Shown here: positions 1 to 7,624 of the stretch, one piece after another | Layout of the letters: every line of letters begins with the position of its first letter | Position numbering within the stretch: the first letter of the stretch is position 1 | Assembly (NCBI GenBank): GCA_900542465.1 | Contig: UQNS01000004.1 | Coordinates: 62,001 to 126,000, forward strand | DNA from: an uncultured Eubacteriales bacterium | GTDB lineage: Bacteria > Bacillota > Clostridia > Lachnospirales > Lachnospiraceae | Direction: 5' to 3' | Length of the DNA stretch: 64,000 bases | Notes under the pieces: model-generated | What the model saw: only the letters and a program-made list of their open reading frames with translations | What the model was told of the DNA's origin: nothing | Databases searched by the model: none | Translations under genes and position numbers: made by a program

Positions 1-49
1 GGTAAAGCGGAATATTTTCCTTCCACGTATTATCAAATCAGCGTAATTA

Positions 50-475
50 TTACTCTTCTACTGTAATTCCCATACTTCTGGCTGTACCGGCTACCATTGA
101 CATAGCGGCTTCGATCGTAGCTGCGTTAAGATCCGGCATCTTTGTTTCAGCGATCTTCTGAAGGTCAGCCTTAGAGATTGTAGCAACCTTAGTCTTGTTA
201 GGAACTCCTGAACCTGACTTAATCTGGCAAGCCTTCTTTAAAAGAACTGCTGCAGGAGGAGTCTTTGTTACGAAGCTGAAACTTCTATCAGCATAAACTG
301 TAATAACAACAGGGATGATCAGGTCGCCCTTGTCTGCTGTCTGTGCATTAAACTGCTTTGTAAACTCCACAATATTCACACCATGCTGTCCAAGAGCCGG
401 ACCAACAGGTGGTGCAGGTGTTGCCTTACCTGCAGGAATCTGTAACTTAATATAACCTTCTATTTTCTTTGCCAT
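50..475 (-). CDS. rplK: 50S ribosomal protein L11
   Basis: L11 sits at the GTPase-associated centre of the large subunit, binds the thiostrepton region of 23S rRNA and takes part in factor binding and stringent-response sensing. The protein is 141 aa from the start chosen here, the usual length. It has the family N-terminus (MAKKIEGYIKLQIPAGKATP), a PPVGPALGQHGVN segment and a C-terminal GTARSMGI stretch. An in-frame GTG three codons upstream lies inside the AGGAGGTG ribosome site, so the ATG at 475 is the real start. It follows nusG after a 135-nt leader. rplA would be expected downstream, outside the window. Confidence 0.97.
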   Translation of the reverse strand: MAKKIEGYIKLQIPAGKATPAPPVGPALGQHGVNIVEFTKQFNAQTADKGDLIIPVVITVYADRSFSFVTKTPPAAVLLKKACQIKSGSGVPNKTKVATISKADLQKIAETKMPDLNAATIEAAMSMVAGTARSMGITVEE

Positions 476-610
476 TATCGGCACCTCCTAAATGTGGTAA
501 TTGTCGACCATAAATTTACTTTTAACAATCACTAGTCAGTGACCTTGTCTCCCACGGAACTTATCGGTTCCTCAGTTTAGAATAAGCTCTCTTACCAGAG
601 CAAAGCTTTA
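476..610 (-). promoter_or_regulatory. nusG-rplK intergenic leader, possible L11 autoregulatory RNA
   Basis: The 135 nt between nusG and rplK are long for this tight operon and look structured. On the minus strand there is a GGAAC/GTTCC hairpin (556-571). A GTGGGAG element (549-555) can pair its GTGG with a CCAC (494-497) just before the ribosome site. A similar GTGGGAG...ACCACAT arrangement precedes rplK in other Firmicutes as I remember it. L11-operon translational feedback is known in bacteria, so this is a reasonable but unproven candidate for such a site. No terminator or promoter is evident here. Confidence 0.4.
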
Positions 611-1153
611 TCATATTATTCGAACATCCTCGAAGCCGACTTCCAACGGCGTTTCTCGTCCAAACATACTTGCACTGATAACTACTGTCTGCTTACTGTC
701 GTTGATGAAGGATATAACTCCTTCTGTTCCAGCAAATGAACCGCCGCTTATAAGCGCTCTGTCTCCAATCTTTCCGGCAAACTGTATTCTGACCTTAGCC
801 GGTTCATCCATTCCCTCAGGAAGAACGATACCCAGTGATCTGATCTCATCATATGTAAGCGGAACCGGCTTGGATCCAGGGCCTACGAACCCTGTAACAC
901 CTCTTGTATTTCTTACGACATACCAGGTTTCATCGTTCATGACCATTTTTACAAGTACATAGCCCGGAAACATCTTTCTGGAAGATTCTTTTTTTGTACC
1001 GTTTTTCATCTCAACGACATCTTCCATAGGCACCAACACCTCCAGAATCTGATCCTTAAGATTTCTATTTTCAACTGTCTTGTCGATGTTTGTCTTCACC
1101 TTATTCTCATATCCTGAATAAGTGTGAACCACATACCAATTCGCTTCGTCCAT
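611..1153 (-). CDS. nusG: Transcription termination/antitermination factor NusG
   Basis: NusG binds RNA polymerase through its N-terminal NGN domain and couples it to Rho or to the ribosome through a C-terminal KOW domain. At 180 aa it has normal length. The NGN domain covers about residues 1-110 (WYVVHTYSGYENKV near the start, FPGYVLVKM in the middle). The KOW motif is about 125-175 (VRIQFAGKIGDRALISGGSFAGTEG split over its turn). It lies 18 nt after secE in the conserved rpmG-secE-nusG-rplK order and is probably cotranscribed from the promoter at 1630-1658. Confidence 0.97.
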   Translation of the reverse strand: MDEANWYVVHTYSGYENKVKTNIDKTVENRNLKDQILEVLVPMEDVVEMKNGTKKESSRKMFPGYVLVKMVMNDETWYVVRNTRGVTGFVGPGSKPVPLTYDEIRSLGIVLPEGMDEPAKVRIQFAGKIGDRALISGGSFAGTEGVISFINDSKQTVVISASMFGRETPLEVGFEDVRII

Positions 1154-1171
1154 TGAATCACCTTTTCTTTA

Positions 1172-1381
1172 TCACTTAATAAGAGTCTCAATTCCAAAAC
1201 GTAACCCAAGGTCTACAAAAAAGATAGTGACCGCAACAGCTGCTCCTACAATAACTGTTGTAGCTGTTTCAGACCATACTCTTTTAGGACCAGGCCATGT
1301 GATCCTGGAAAACTCAGAGCTGCTCTGTGTGTTAAGGCTCTTTTCGGTTCCATTCTGTTCGATGTTAGTTTTCTCGTCCAT
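1172..1381 (-). CDS. secE: Preprotein translocase subunit SecE
   Basis: SecE is the small subunit that clamps SecY in the membrane translocon. The protein is 69 aa, a single-span Gram-positive type. An acidic, polar N-terminus is followed by the family segment FSRITWPGPKRVWSETATT, then a hydrophobic helix at about residues 40-60. An in-frame GTG lies four codons upstream but overlaps the GTGAGG ribosome site, so the ATG at 1381 is preferred. It lies between rpmG and nusG, as in most bacteria. Confidence 0.95.
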   Translation of the reverse strand: MDEKTNIEQNGTEKSLNTQSSSEFSRITWPGPKRVWSETATTVIVGAAVAVTIFFVDLGLRFGIETLIK

Positions 1382-1401
1382 AATAAACCTCACTAGATGA
1401 A

Positions 1402-1551
1402 TTACTTTGTCTCTTTATGTAAGGTATGCTTCTTGCAGAACTTACAGTACTTCTTTGTTTCCATTCTTTCAGGATGAAGTCTCTTGTCTTTCATTGTGTC
1501 GTAGTTTCGCTGCTGGCACTCTGTACATGCCAATGTAACCTTGGTTCTCAC
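1402..1551 (-). CDS. rpmG: 50S ribosomal protein L33 (zinc-binding form)
   Basis: This 49-aa protein starts with GTG after a GGGAGGTGG ribosome site. The translation is RTKVTLACTECQQRNYDTMK at the N-terminus and ends KYCKFCKKHTLHKETK. Two CxxC pairs (CTEC at about 8-11, CKFC at about 36-39) show that it is the zinc-binding C+ paralogue of L33, an E-site-facing ribosomal protein of the 50S subunit. It is the first gene of the cluster and directly precedes secE, the usual bacterial arrangement. Confidence 0.96.
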   Translation of the reverse strand: MRTKVTLACTECQQRNYDTMKDKRLHPERMETKKYCKFCKKHTLHKETK

Positions 1552-1629
1552 GGTTTTTCCACCTCCCATTAATTTATTGCAGCAGGCTTTTTTTAGGCAT
1601 AAAAAAAGACCTGGTTTAATAGCCGTTCT

Positions 1630-1658
1630 ACTATATCAAAATATAATCACAGCGTCAA
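1630..1658 (-). promoter_or_regulatory. Promoter of rpmG-secE-nusG-rplK
   Basis: On the minus strand TTGACG (1653-1658) and TATAGT (1630-1635) are separated by exactly 17 nt. This is a near-consensus housekeeping promoter between comF and rpmG, about 75 nt upstream of the rpmG start. Confidence 0.75.
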
Positions 1659-1674
1659 TAATATTTTCCGCAGG

Positions 1675-2376
1675 TCAGAACCCGTTTCCGATACATAGAG
1701 CAATGCCATATACTTCTCTGGCCCCTGAGTCCTTTAAGATCAGGCTGCACTCATCCATAGTCGCTCCCGTTGTATAAATATCATCAATAAGCAGAACCTT
1801 ATATATGGAAGATAAAGGTTCCCGAATTGAAAATGCCTCCTTCAGGTTCCGCAGTCTGTCTTTCCTTTCTAGGTCTTTCATAGGACTGGTCTTTCTCACT
1901 CTTATGAGCATTTCCTCGCTATATGGAATTCCGGTCATACGCGACAGGTCAGCTGCCAGTAATGCGGCTTGGTTATACCCTCTCTGCTTCTCTTTTTTCT
2001 TAAACATTGGAACCGGAATGATAATATCCGGCTTGTATACTTCAAAAAAATCTCTGTATCTCTTATATATCTCAGATGCAAAAAAGCCTGAATAACTTCT
2101 CCTGTTATTATATTTAAAGTCGTAAATACTCTTTTTTATTTCATCCGAATATTCAAATACCGGCAGTACTCTATCAAAATAATGCTCTGTATCCCCGCAG
2201 TCTCTGCAGTACTCTCCAATATGGTCCAGATGTTTGCCGCACTTACAGCACATGGGCTCTTCTACATACTTCAACAATTCTCTGCATTTTTTATGCACTT
2301 CCGCTCTCGTTCCTGACGTCACACCAAGAACACCCCCGCAAACAGGACAAACCGGGGGATAAATACTATCAAGCAA
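1675..2376 (-). CDS. comF: ComF family phosphoribosyltransferase-like protein
   Basis: ComFC-type proteins are needed for DNA uptake in naturally competent Firmicutes and are also kept in non-competent ones. Their exact reaction is unsettled. The 233-aa protein has an N-terminal zinc finger (CPVC at about 10-13, CCKC at about 43-46, CRDC at about 58-61) and a type I PRTase fold with the PRPP loop VLLIDDIYTTGATM near 192-205. It begins 13 nt after the recD2 stop, so it is probably coupled to it. The only start available in frame is TTG at 2376, with no good ribosome site. An upstream non-ATG start is possible because homology-like residues (VKNIL) precede it. Confidence 0.88.
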   Translation of the reverse strand: MLDSIYPPVCPVCGGVLGVTSGTRAEVHKKCRELLKYVEEPMCCKCGKHLDHIGEYCRDCGDTEHYFDRVLPVFEYSDEIKKSIYDFKYNNRRSYSGFFASEIYKRYRDFFEVYKPDIIIPVPMFKKKEKQRGYNQAALLAADLSRMTGIPYSEEMLIRVRKTSPMKDLERKDRLRNLKEAFSIREPLSSIYKVLLIDDIYTTGATMDECSLILKDSGAREVYGIALCIGNGF

Positions 2377-2389
2377 TATATTTTTAACA

Positions 2390-4672
2390 TCACTGAAGAT
2401 ATTCGTTGCCTGCTCCTTCCGCTGCTTCTGTTATCCGATCCTTTAAGGAAGAATATCTTTTCAATTCATATACACTATTTTCCATCTGCCTAAAGCATTC
2501 TTCAAGCCCCACCAGACATACACATTTTCGTGCTCTGGTAACGGCGGTATAGAGAAGCTTACGATTCATAAGCATCTTCGGTACCGGAAACATAGGAATG
2601 ATCACCGCGGGATACTCACTTCCCTGCGCCTTATGTATAGTTATCGCATATGCAAGTTCAAGCTGGTCCAGATCTCCGAAATCATAGCAGGCCTCTCGCC
2701 CATCATCAAAAAGAACTCTTACCATTTCAGCAAATGCGTTGATCTCCATTATGATTCCGGTATCTCCGTTAAAAGCTCCCATCCCGCTTTCTCTGATTCC
2801 TTTACCGTTGATCTTTACCCATTCAAGCTGGTAGTCATTCTTTATCTGCATAACCTTATCTCCCTCTCTGAAAATAAGATTTTTATATTTTTTCTCCTGC
2901 TTTCCGCTTTTGGGAGGATTGATAAGACTCTGCATTATAGTATTAAGACTGTCTACACCTATCTTAGAAACCCTGGATGGTGTTAAGATCTGGATCTCAT
3001 CCGGTCTGGCATCTACATAACCGGGAAGTTTATCAGTAAGAAGCGTATACATTGCCGAGATGATCTTGTCAGGATTATCTCTCTTTATAAAAAGAAAATC
3101 CCTGCTTGACTTTGACAGGTCAACATCCTCACCTTTATTGATCTTATGGGCATTCAAAATAATATCGCTCTCTGCTGCCTGTCTGAATACCTTGTTCAGT
3201 CTTACAAGCGGAAAAGCTCCTGAATCCATTATATCTCCCAGAACTCTTCCTGCACCAACACTCGGAAGCTGATCCTCATCTCCCACCAGTATCAGCTGAG
3301 TACTCGGTCTTACCGCCGAAACTAGCGCATTCATCAATCTGAGATCGACCATAGACATCTCATCGACTATAATTATATCCGCCTCAAGAGGATTATCCGC
3401 ATTATACTCAAAGGCCATTTTACCTTCATCATGCAAGGTATCCTTATCGGATCCGGCAAATGTCGGACCATACCCTAAAAGCCTGTGTATCGTCTGAGCC
3501 TCATAACCGCAGGCTTCGCTCATTCTCTTGGCCGCTCTTCCTGTCGGAGCTGTAAGTTTGATCTCCTTACCTCCTTCTATAAACAGCCTGATCATCGTAT
3601 TGATAATAGTCGTTTTTCCTGTGCCCGGCCCTCCTGTTATTATAAGAAGACCTGAAGTCATTGCTTTATGAACTGCCACGACCTGGTCTTCATCTAGGCT
3701 GATCCCTGTCTCAGCTCCGATCTTTTCAATACCGGTATCTATCCTGTCCGGATCTGACGTATGCTTCCCTTTGCTCAGATCCACCATCATGTATGCAAGT
3801 CTTTCCTCAAGAAAATAAAACGCCGGAAGATATACAAATACGCTCCCATTGCTCTGCTGCTTCAGCAGCACCTTCTCTTCCAACGCAAGATCTGTCAATA
3901 TAACTTCAAGGTTTGGAAAATGGGACTCCAGAAGCTTCTCTGTCTTTTCCCACAGTTCCTCCATCGGAAGATATGTATGTCCCTCTTCCGAAGCTTTTTC
4001 CAGACTGTAGACCAGCGCTGCCCTTATCCTGTATTCGGAATCCAGCTCGATCCCCATCCTTCTGGCTATATCATCCGCCGTTTTAAATCCCACGTTTTTA
4101 ATATCTTCCGCCAGTCTATATGGGTTCTTTTCAACTATACTATAGAGAGTTTCCTTGTATCTGTTATAGATCTTTTTTGAAAGGTTCGTCCCGATACCAA
4201 ATTTCTGAAGATATAAAACAGCATCGTTGATCTGTTTATTATCGACTAATATCCTCTGAAATTCATAGGCCTGGCTCAGCGAAATACCCTTGATCTCTTT
4301 AGCCAATGTCTCAGGCTCTTCAAGCATGATCCTATATGAATCATCGCCAAATCTATCTGCTATTTTTGTTCCGTTCTTTTTTCTGATTCCGGCGACAGCG
4401 CCGCTAGATATGAATTTCAAAAAAGCCTCTCGGGAATGAGGCTCTCTTGTCACAAAAGATGTAATAGAAAATTGTTCCCCGTATATAGGATGATTAACAA
4501 AGCTGCCATCGGCGACTATATATTGACCGCTGTAGATAATGGCAATTATTCCGACACAAGTGATAATGTCATACTTAGATGAAAGCGAAAATACAGTATA
4601 ACCATTCTCTTCGTTTCTAAAGGTTATACTCTCGACGTACCCTTCTATCTGCTTCTCAGATCCAGCGCTCAT
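2390..4672 (-). CDS. recD2: ATP-dependent RecD2-like DNA helicase
   Basis: RecD2 is a 5'-3' superfamily 1B helicase acting in replication-fork maintenance and repair without RecBC. The 760-aa protein starts with an OB-like module (GYVESITFRNEENGYTVF), has helix-hairpin-helix repeats at about 90-220, then the motor: Walker A GGPGTGKTT near 345, DEMSMVD near 437, GDEDQLPSVGAG near 462, and motif VI AITIHKAQGSEYPAVI near 681. The ATG at 4672 follows TAAGGAGG. It lies between mreB and comF. A strong hairpin (4689-4718) ends directly before its ribosome site, so expression must come by read-through or from inside mreB. Confidence 0.95.
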   Translation of the reverse strand: MSAGSEKQIEGYVESITFRNEENGYTVFSLSSKYDIITCVGIIAIIYSGQYIVADGSFVNHPIYGEQFSITSFVTREPHSREAFLKFISSGAVAGIRKKNGTKIADRFGDDSYRIMLEEPETLAKEIKGISLSQAYEFQRILVDNKQINDAVLYLQKFGIGTNLSKKIYNRYKETLYSIVEKNPYRLAEDIKNVGFKTADDIARRMGIELDSEYRIRAALVYSLEKASEEGHTYLPMEELWEKTEKLLESHFPNLEVILTDLALEEKVLLKQQSNGSVFVYLPAFYFLEERLAYMMVDLSKGKHTSDPDRIDTGIEKIGAETGISLDEDQVVAVHKAMTSGLLIITGGPGTGKTTIINTMIRLFIEGGKEIKLTAPTGRAAKRMSEACGYEAQTIHRLLGYGPTFAGSDKDTLHDEGKMAFEYNADNPLEADIIIVDEMSMVDLRLMNALVSAVRPSTQLILVGDEDQLPSVGAGRVLGDIMDSGAFPLVRLNKVFRQAAESDIILNAHKINKGEDVDLSKSSRDFLFIKRDNPDKIISAMYTLLTDKLPGYVDARPDEIQILTPSRVSKIGVDSLNTIMQSLINPPKSGKQEKKYKNLIFREGDKVMQIKNDYQLEWVKINGKGIRESGMGAFNGDTGIIMEINAFAEMVRVLFDDGREACYDFGDLDQLELAYAITIHKAQGSEYPAVIIPMFPVPKMLMNRKLLYTAVTRARKCVCLVGLEECFRQMENSVYELKRYSSLKDRITEAAEGAGNEYLQ

Positions 4673-4688
4673 AAATCCTCCTTACTAT

Positions 4689-4718
4689 AAAAGGAATAGG
4701 GATACCCCTATTCCTTTT
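4689..4718 (-). terminator. Hairpin between mreB and recD2
   Basis: A perfect 13-bp stem (AAAAGGAATAGGG paired with CCCTATTCCTTTT) with a 4-nt loop follows mreB. The U-rich end lies inside the stem. The recD2 ribosome site starts three bases later, so this may be a partial terminator or an mRNA-processing or stability hairpin. Confidence 0.6.
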
Positions 4719-4729
4719 ATTCAATCGGC

Positions 4730-5731
4730 TTACCTGTCCGATCTATCTCTGTGTCCAGCCATAAACTCTACATATTTACCCGTACCAACTGCTACTGCTG
4801 TCATAGGGTCCTTAGCCGTCACTGTCTGGATCCCTGTTTTAGACTCGATCAGTTCCTCCAGACCTGTAAGCAGACTTCCTCCTCCGGTAAGCACTATGCC
4901 CCTGTCAGCAATATCAGCGCCCAGTTCAGGCGGTGTTTTTTCAAGTACACTATGTACCGCTTCAACGATCTGACCCGTCGCTTCTCTGAGCGCCTCCTCC
5001 ATTTCATCGGAAGTTATCTCAATAGATTTAGGAAGTCCTGTAACGAGATTTCTTCCCTTAACTGTCATGGTCCTTACTTCCGGCAGTGGATATGCACATC
5101 CTACCTTTATCTTGATCTCTTCTGCGGTCCTTTCACCAATCATCAGATTATGTTTTTTTCGCATATATCTTACTATAGCTTCATCAAAGTCATCACCTGC
5201 GATCTTTATAGACGCGCTGACTACCGTTGCATTAAGCGAAATGACTGCAATGTCTGTAGTGCCTCCGCCAATATCCACGATCATATTCCCACATGGTCTT
5301 GATATGTCGATACCCGCACCGATCGCTGCAGCAATAGGCTCTTCTATAATAGAAACTTCTCTGGCTCCGGCCTGCATAGTAGCATCAACGACCGCTCTCT
5401 TTTCAACCTCTGTAACGCCTGATGGTACACAGACACTTATCCTTGGTTTGCGGAACATATGTCTTCCAACCGCTTTATCAATGAAATACTTCAGCATTTT
5501 CTCCGTGACTCTGTAATCAGAAATTACGCCTTGGCGTAAAGGTCTGACAGCCACGATATTACCAGGGGTCCTTCCAAGCATAAGTCTAGCTTCTTCACCG
5601 ATCGCCTTTATTTTATTTGTATCCTTATCAAAGGCTACTACTGACGGCTCCTTCAAAACTACGCCTTTTCCTTTTATGTAAACCAGGATACTGGCTGTAC
5701 CAAGATCTATTCCAATATCAGCAGATAACAT
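4730..5731 (-). CDS. mreB: Rod shape-determining protein MreB/Mbl
   Basis: MreB-family actin homologues form membrane-bound filaments that guide lateral-wall synthesis. The 333-aa protein has the actin-fold phosphate-1 motif DIGIDLGTASILVY near 5-18, phosphate-2 VDIGGGTTDIAV near 157-168, and the adenosine motif VLTGGGSLLTGL near 285-296. The mreCD genes are absent, and the usual extended C-terminus is replaced by GHRDRSDR. It could therefore be an Mbl or MreBH paralogue rather than the mreBCD copy. The start follows GAAAGGGG, with a promoter at 5765-5792. recD2 and comF lie downstream. Confidence 0.94.
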   Translation of the reverse strand: MLSADIGIDLGTASILVYIKGKGVVLKEPSVVAFDKDTNKIKAIGEEARLMLGRTPGNIVAVRPLRQGVISDYRVTEKMLKYFIDKAVGRHMFRKPRISVCVPSGVTEVEKRAVVDATMQAGAREVSIIEEPIAAAIGAGIDISRPCGNMIVDIGGGTTDIAVISLNATVVSASIKIAGDDFDEAIVRYMRKKHNLMIGERTAEEIKIKVGCAYPLPEVRTMTVKGRNLVTGLPKSIEITSDEMEEALREATGQIVEAVHSVLEKTPPELGADIADRGIVLTGGGSLLTGLEELIESKTGIQTVTAKDPMTAVAVGTGKYVEFMAGHRDRSDR

Positions 5732-5764
5732 ATATATCCCCTTTCCTATCTAACCGTACAAGTA

Positions 5765-5792
5765 ATTATATACAAATCACCCGTAATTGAAA
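5765..5792 (-). promoter_or_regulatory. Promoter of mreB
   Basis: The -10 is a perfect TATAAT (5765-5770). A weak -35 TTTCAA (5787-5792) lies 16 nt upstream. It sits between the metK terminator and the mreB start. Confidence 0.55.
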
Positions 5793-5818
5793 AGTGCAAA
5801 CCTGTATAAATTTTCACT

Positions 5819-5852
5819 AAAAAAGCGCCGGGATTTGATCGATCCCGACGCC
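5819..5852 (-). terminator. Terminator after metK
   Basis: A 10-bp stem (GCGTCGGGAT with ATCCCGGCGC, one GU pair) is followed on the minus strand by six T. It ends the metK transcript before the mreB promoter. Confidence 0.85.
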
Positions 5853-5872
5853 TGAAAATACTATACTATAGA

Positions 5873-7060
5873 TCAAAGATATGTTTTAAGAGTTTCTACC
5901 TTATCAAGTCTCTCCCAAGGAAGATCAAGATCTGTACGGCCAAAGTGACCATAAGCTGCTGTCTGCTTGTAGATAGGCTTTCTAAGATCAAGCATCTTGA
6001 TGATACCGGCCGGCCTTAAGTCAAACTCCTTACGAACTATCTCAACGATCTTATCTTCAGGAAGCCTGCCTGTTCCGAATGTGTCGACCATTATTGAAGT
6101 AGGTGTTGCAACACCGATAGCAAATGATACCTGGATCTCCATTCTATCCGCAAAGCCTGCCGCAACAAGGTTTTTAGCAACATAACGAGCTGCATATGCC
6201 GCAGAGCGGTCTACCTTCGTGCAGTCTTTACCTGAAAAAGCTCCGCCGCCATGTCTTGCAGCTCCGCCATAAGTATCAACGATGATCTTACGTCCTGTAA
6301 GGCCTGAATCACCATTAGGTCCGCCGATAACGAAGCGGCCTGTTGGATTGATGTAGATCTTTGTATCAGCGTCTACCATCTTAGAATCAACTACAGCATC
6401 TATAACATATTTCTTAACATCATTCACGATCTGCTCCTGACTTACCTCAGGCGCATGCTGTGTTGAAACAACGATAGCATCAAGACGGATAGGCTTGTTA
6501 TTTACATCATACTCAACTGTTACCTGTGTCTTTCCATCCGGTCTTAAATAAGCAAGTGTTCCATCTTTTCTGACCTTGGCAAGCTGACGGGCAAGCTTCT
6601 GTGCAAGCGCAGATGCATATGGCATATACTCCTCAGTTTCGTTCGTAGCATAACCAAACATCATTCCCTGGTCTCCGGCTCCGATAGCATCAAGTTCAGC
6701 ATCAGAAGCTTCTGACTCTCTTATCTCGATAGCCTGATCAACACCCTGAGCGATATCCGGTGACTGCTTGTCGAGAGCGACCATTACAGCACAGGTATTT
6801 CCATCAAATCCCTTTTCTGAGGTATCATATCCGATCTCAGTTACTGTTTCACGAACGATCGTAGGAATATCGATCTGAGCTGTTGTTGTAACCTCACCCA
6901 TCACCATAATGAAACCTGTATTTGTAAGAGTTTCACAAGCTACTCTTGCAAATGGATCCTGAGCGTAAATAGCATCAAGAATAGAATCTGATACCTGATC
7001 ACAGATCTTATCCGGATGTCCCTCTGTAACAGATTCTGAAGTAAATAATCTTTTCTCCAT
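5873..7060 (-). CDS. metK: S-adenosylmethionine synthetase
   Basis: MetK makes S-adenosylmethionine from methionine and ATP. The 395-aa protein is full length. It carries the N-terminal TSESVTEGHPDKICDQVSD, the GAGDQGMMFGYA hexapeptide region near 126-137, and the GGGAFSGKDCTKVDRSAAY loop near 271-289. It is monocistronic, with a terminator just downstream. The leader (7061-7126) is too short and lacks the four-way junction of an S-box riboswitch, so control by SAM riboswitch is not seen here although it is common for metK in Firmicutes. Confidence 0.97.
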   Translation of the reverse strand: MEKRLFTSESVTEGHPDKICDQVSDSILDAIYAQDPFARVACETLTNTGFIMVMGEVTTTAQIDIPTIVRETVTEIGYDTSEKGFDGNTCAVMVALDKQSPDIAQGVDQAIEIRESEASDAELDAIGAGDQGMMFGYATNETEEYMPYASALAQKLARQLAKVRKDGTLAYLRPDGKTQVTVEYDVNNKPIRLDAIVVSTQHAPEVSQEQIVNDVKKYVIDAVVDSKMVDADTKIYINPTGRFVIGGPNGDSGLTGRKIIVDTYGGAARHGGGAFSGKDCTKVDRSAAYAARYVAKNLVAAGFADRMEIQVSFAIGVATPTSIMVDTFGTGRLPEDKIVEIVRKEFDLRPAGIIKMLDLRKPIYKQTAAYGHFGRTDLDLPWERLDKVETLKTYL

Positions 7061-7126
7061 TGTAAAAAATTTCCTTTCCTATCTTTGACAGCCATACCAC
7101 AGTCAAAAAGCTACATAGTTTTTAAT

Positions 7127-7155
7127 ATGTTACTTTATTAGTGACCATCAGTCAA
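7127..7155 (-). promoter_or_regulatory. Probable promoter of metK
   Basis: TTGACT (7150-7155), a 17-nt spacer and TAACAT (7127-7132) on the minus strand, about 65 nt upstream of the metK start. Confidence 0.5.
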
Positions 7156-7368
7156 GATTGATATAGGGGGACATCGTTTATACACTTTTGATAAAGTGGG
7201 CATGTGTCTATATTAAAATCCGACCCCTTTATTTTGTATTTTGAAGACCTGAAAATGAATCTGATTTTCAATTTAATTATTTTATTAATTAAAATATCGA
7301 AATACAATTAAATGTTTCATCAAACTTTACACTCAGTCTTGTTTTTTCACAATTAATTCACATATCAG
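7156..7368. other. AT-rich spacer, no gene seen
   Basis: This part of the 564-bp gap between metK and the next gene is very AT-rich, with a short CACTTTTGATAAAGTG hairpin and a run of A/T palindromes near 7275-7305. I see no open frame, RNA gene or clear promoter in it. Confidence 0.5.
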
Positions 7369-7397
7369 TCAACTTTTGCACACAAATCGCTTATAAT
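7369..7397 (+). promoter_or_regulatory. Promoter of the candidate small RNA
   Basis: A perfect TATAAT (7392-7397) is preceded at 17 nt by a poor -35 (TCAACT). It points into the structured, non-coding stretch that ends at the terminator 7525-7565. Confidence 0.5.
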
Positions 7398-7403
7398 ATA
7401 CCC

Positions 7404-7566
7404 TCTAAGGAACAAACAACAGACTTGTTCCTGAAAACAAATTTTTTTCATATTTTTTCCCTCCTAAACGAAGGAAACCCCAAGCCTTCGTTTAAGACAT
7501 CAGACAAGTTCTGATGACAGGACAGCCACCGTGTTTTAACTCTCCTTAACACGGTGGCATTTTTTA
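7404..7566 (+). ncRNA. Candidate small regulatory RNA with four hairpins and a CCUCCU segment
   Basis: The stretch from the -10 at 7392 to an intrinsic terminator at 7525-7565 codes for no plausible protein but folds into clean tandem hairpins. Hairpin 1 is AGGAACAA/TTGTTCCT (7408-7432). Hairpin 2 is AAACGAAGG/CCTTCGTTT (7466-7493) with a C-rich loop containing CCCC. Hairpin 3 is CATCAGA/TCTGATG (7498-7516), and hairpin 4 is the terminator. Between hairpins 1 and 2 is a U-rich single-stranded stretch ending CCCTCCT (7459-7465), the complement of a Shine-Dalgarno sequence. C-rich unpaired segments of this kind are typical of trans-acting small RNAs in Gram-positives. I do not recognise the family. 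It does not match 6S RNA, SRP RNA, tmRNA or RNase P RNA. Confidence 0.6.
7525..7565 (+). terminator. Terminator of the candidate small RNA
   Basis: An 11-bp perfect stem (GCCACCGTGTT with AACACGGTGGC) with a 12-nt loop, followed by ATTTTTTAT. There is no plus-strand protein gene upstream, which is the main reason to propose an RNA gene. Confidence 0.85.
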
Positions 7567-7568
7567 TG

Positions 7569-7604
7569 CAAAAATGCCTTTCAGTGTAATTCCCGAAAGG
7601 CATT
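7569..7604 (-). terminator. Terminator of the FKBP-type lipoprotein gene
   Basis: A perfect 10-bp stem (AATGCCTTTC with GAAAGGCATT), then TTTTT on the minus strand. It is back to back with the small-RNA terminator. Confidence 0.85.
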
Positions 7605-7624
7605 GATTTTTTCTATTAAACTTT

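Noticed and set aside
4751..5516. Long plus-strand frames opposite mreB
   Set aside because: Shadows of a strongly conserved gene, without ribosome sites or family-like sequence.
7061..7200. Possible SAM riboswitch before metK
   Set aside because: The leader is short and shows neither the S-box helices nor a terminator. A plain promoter fits.
7404..7566. 6S RNA in the metK downstream gap
   Set aside because: The fold is a row of separate hairpins, not one long rod with a central bubble.
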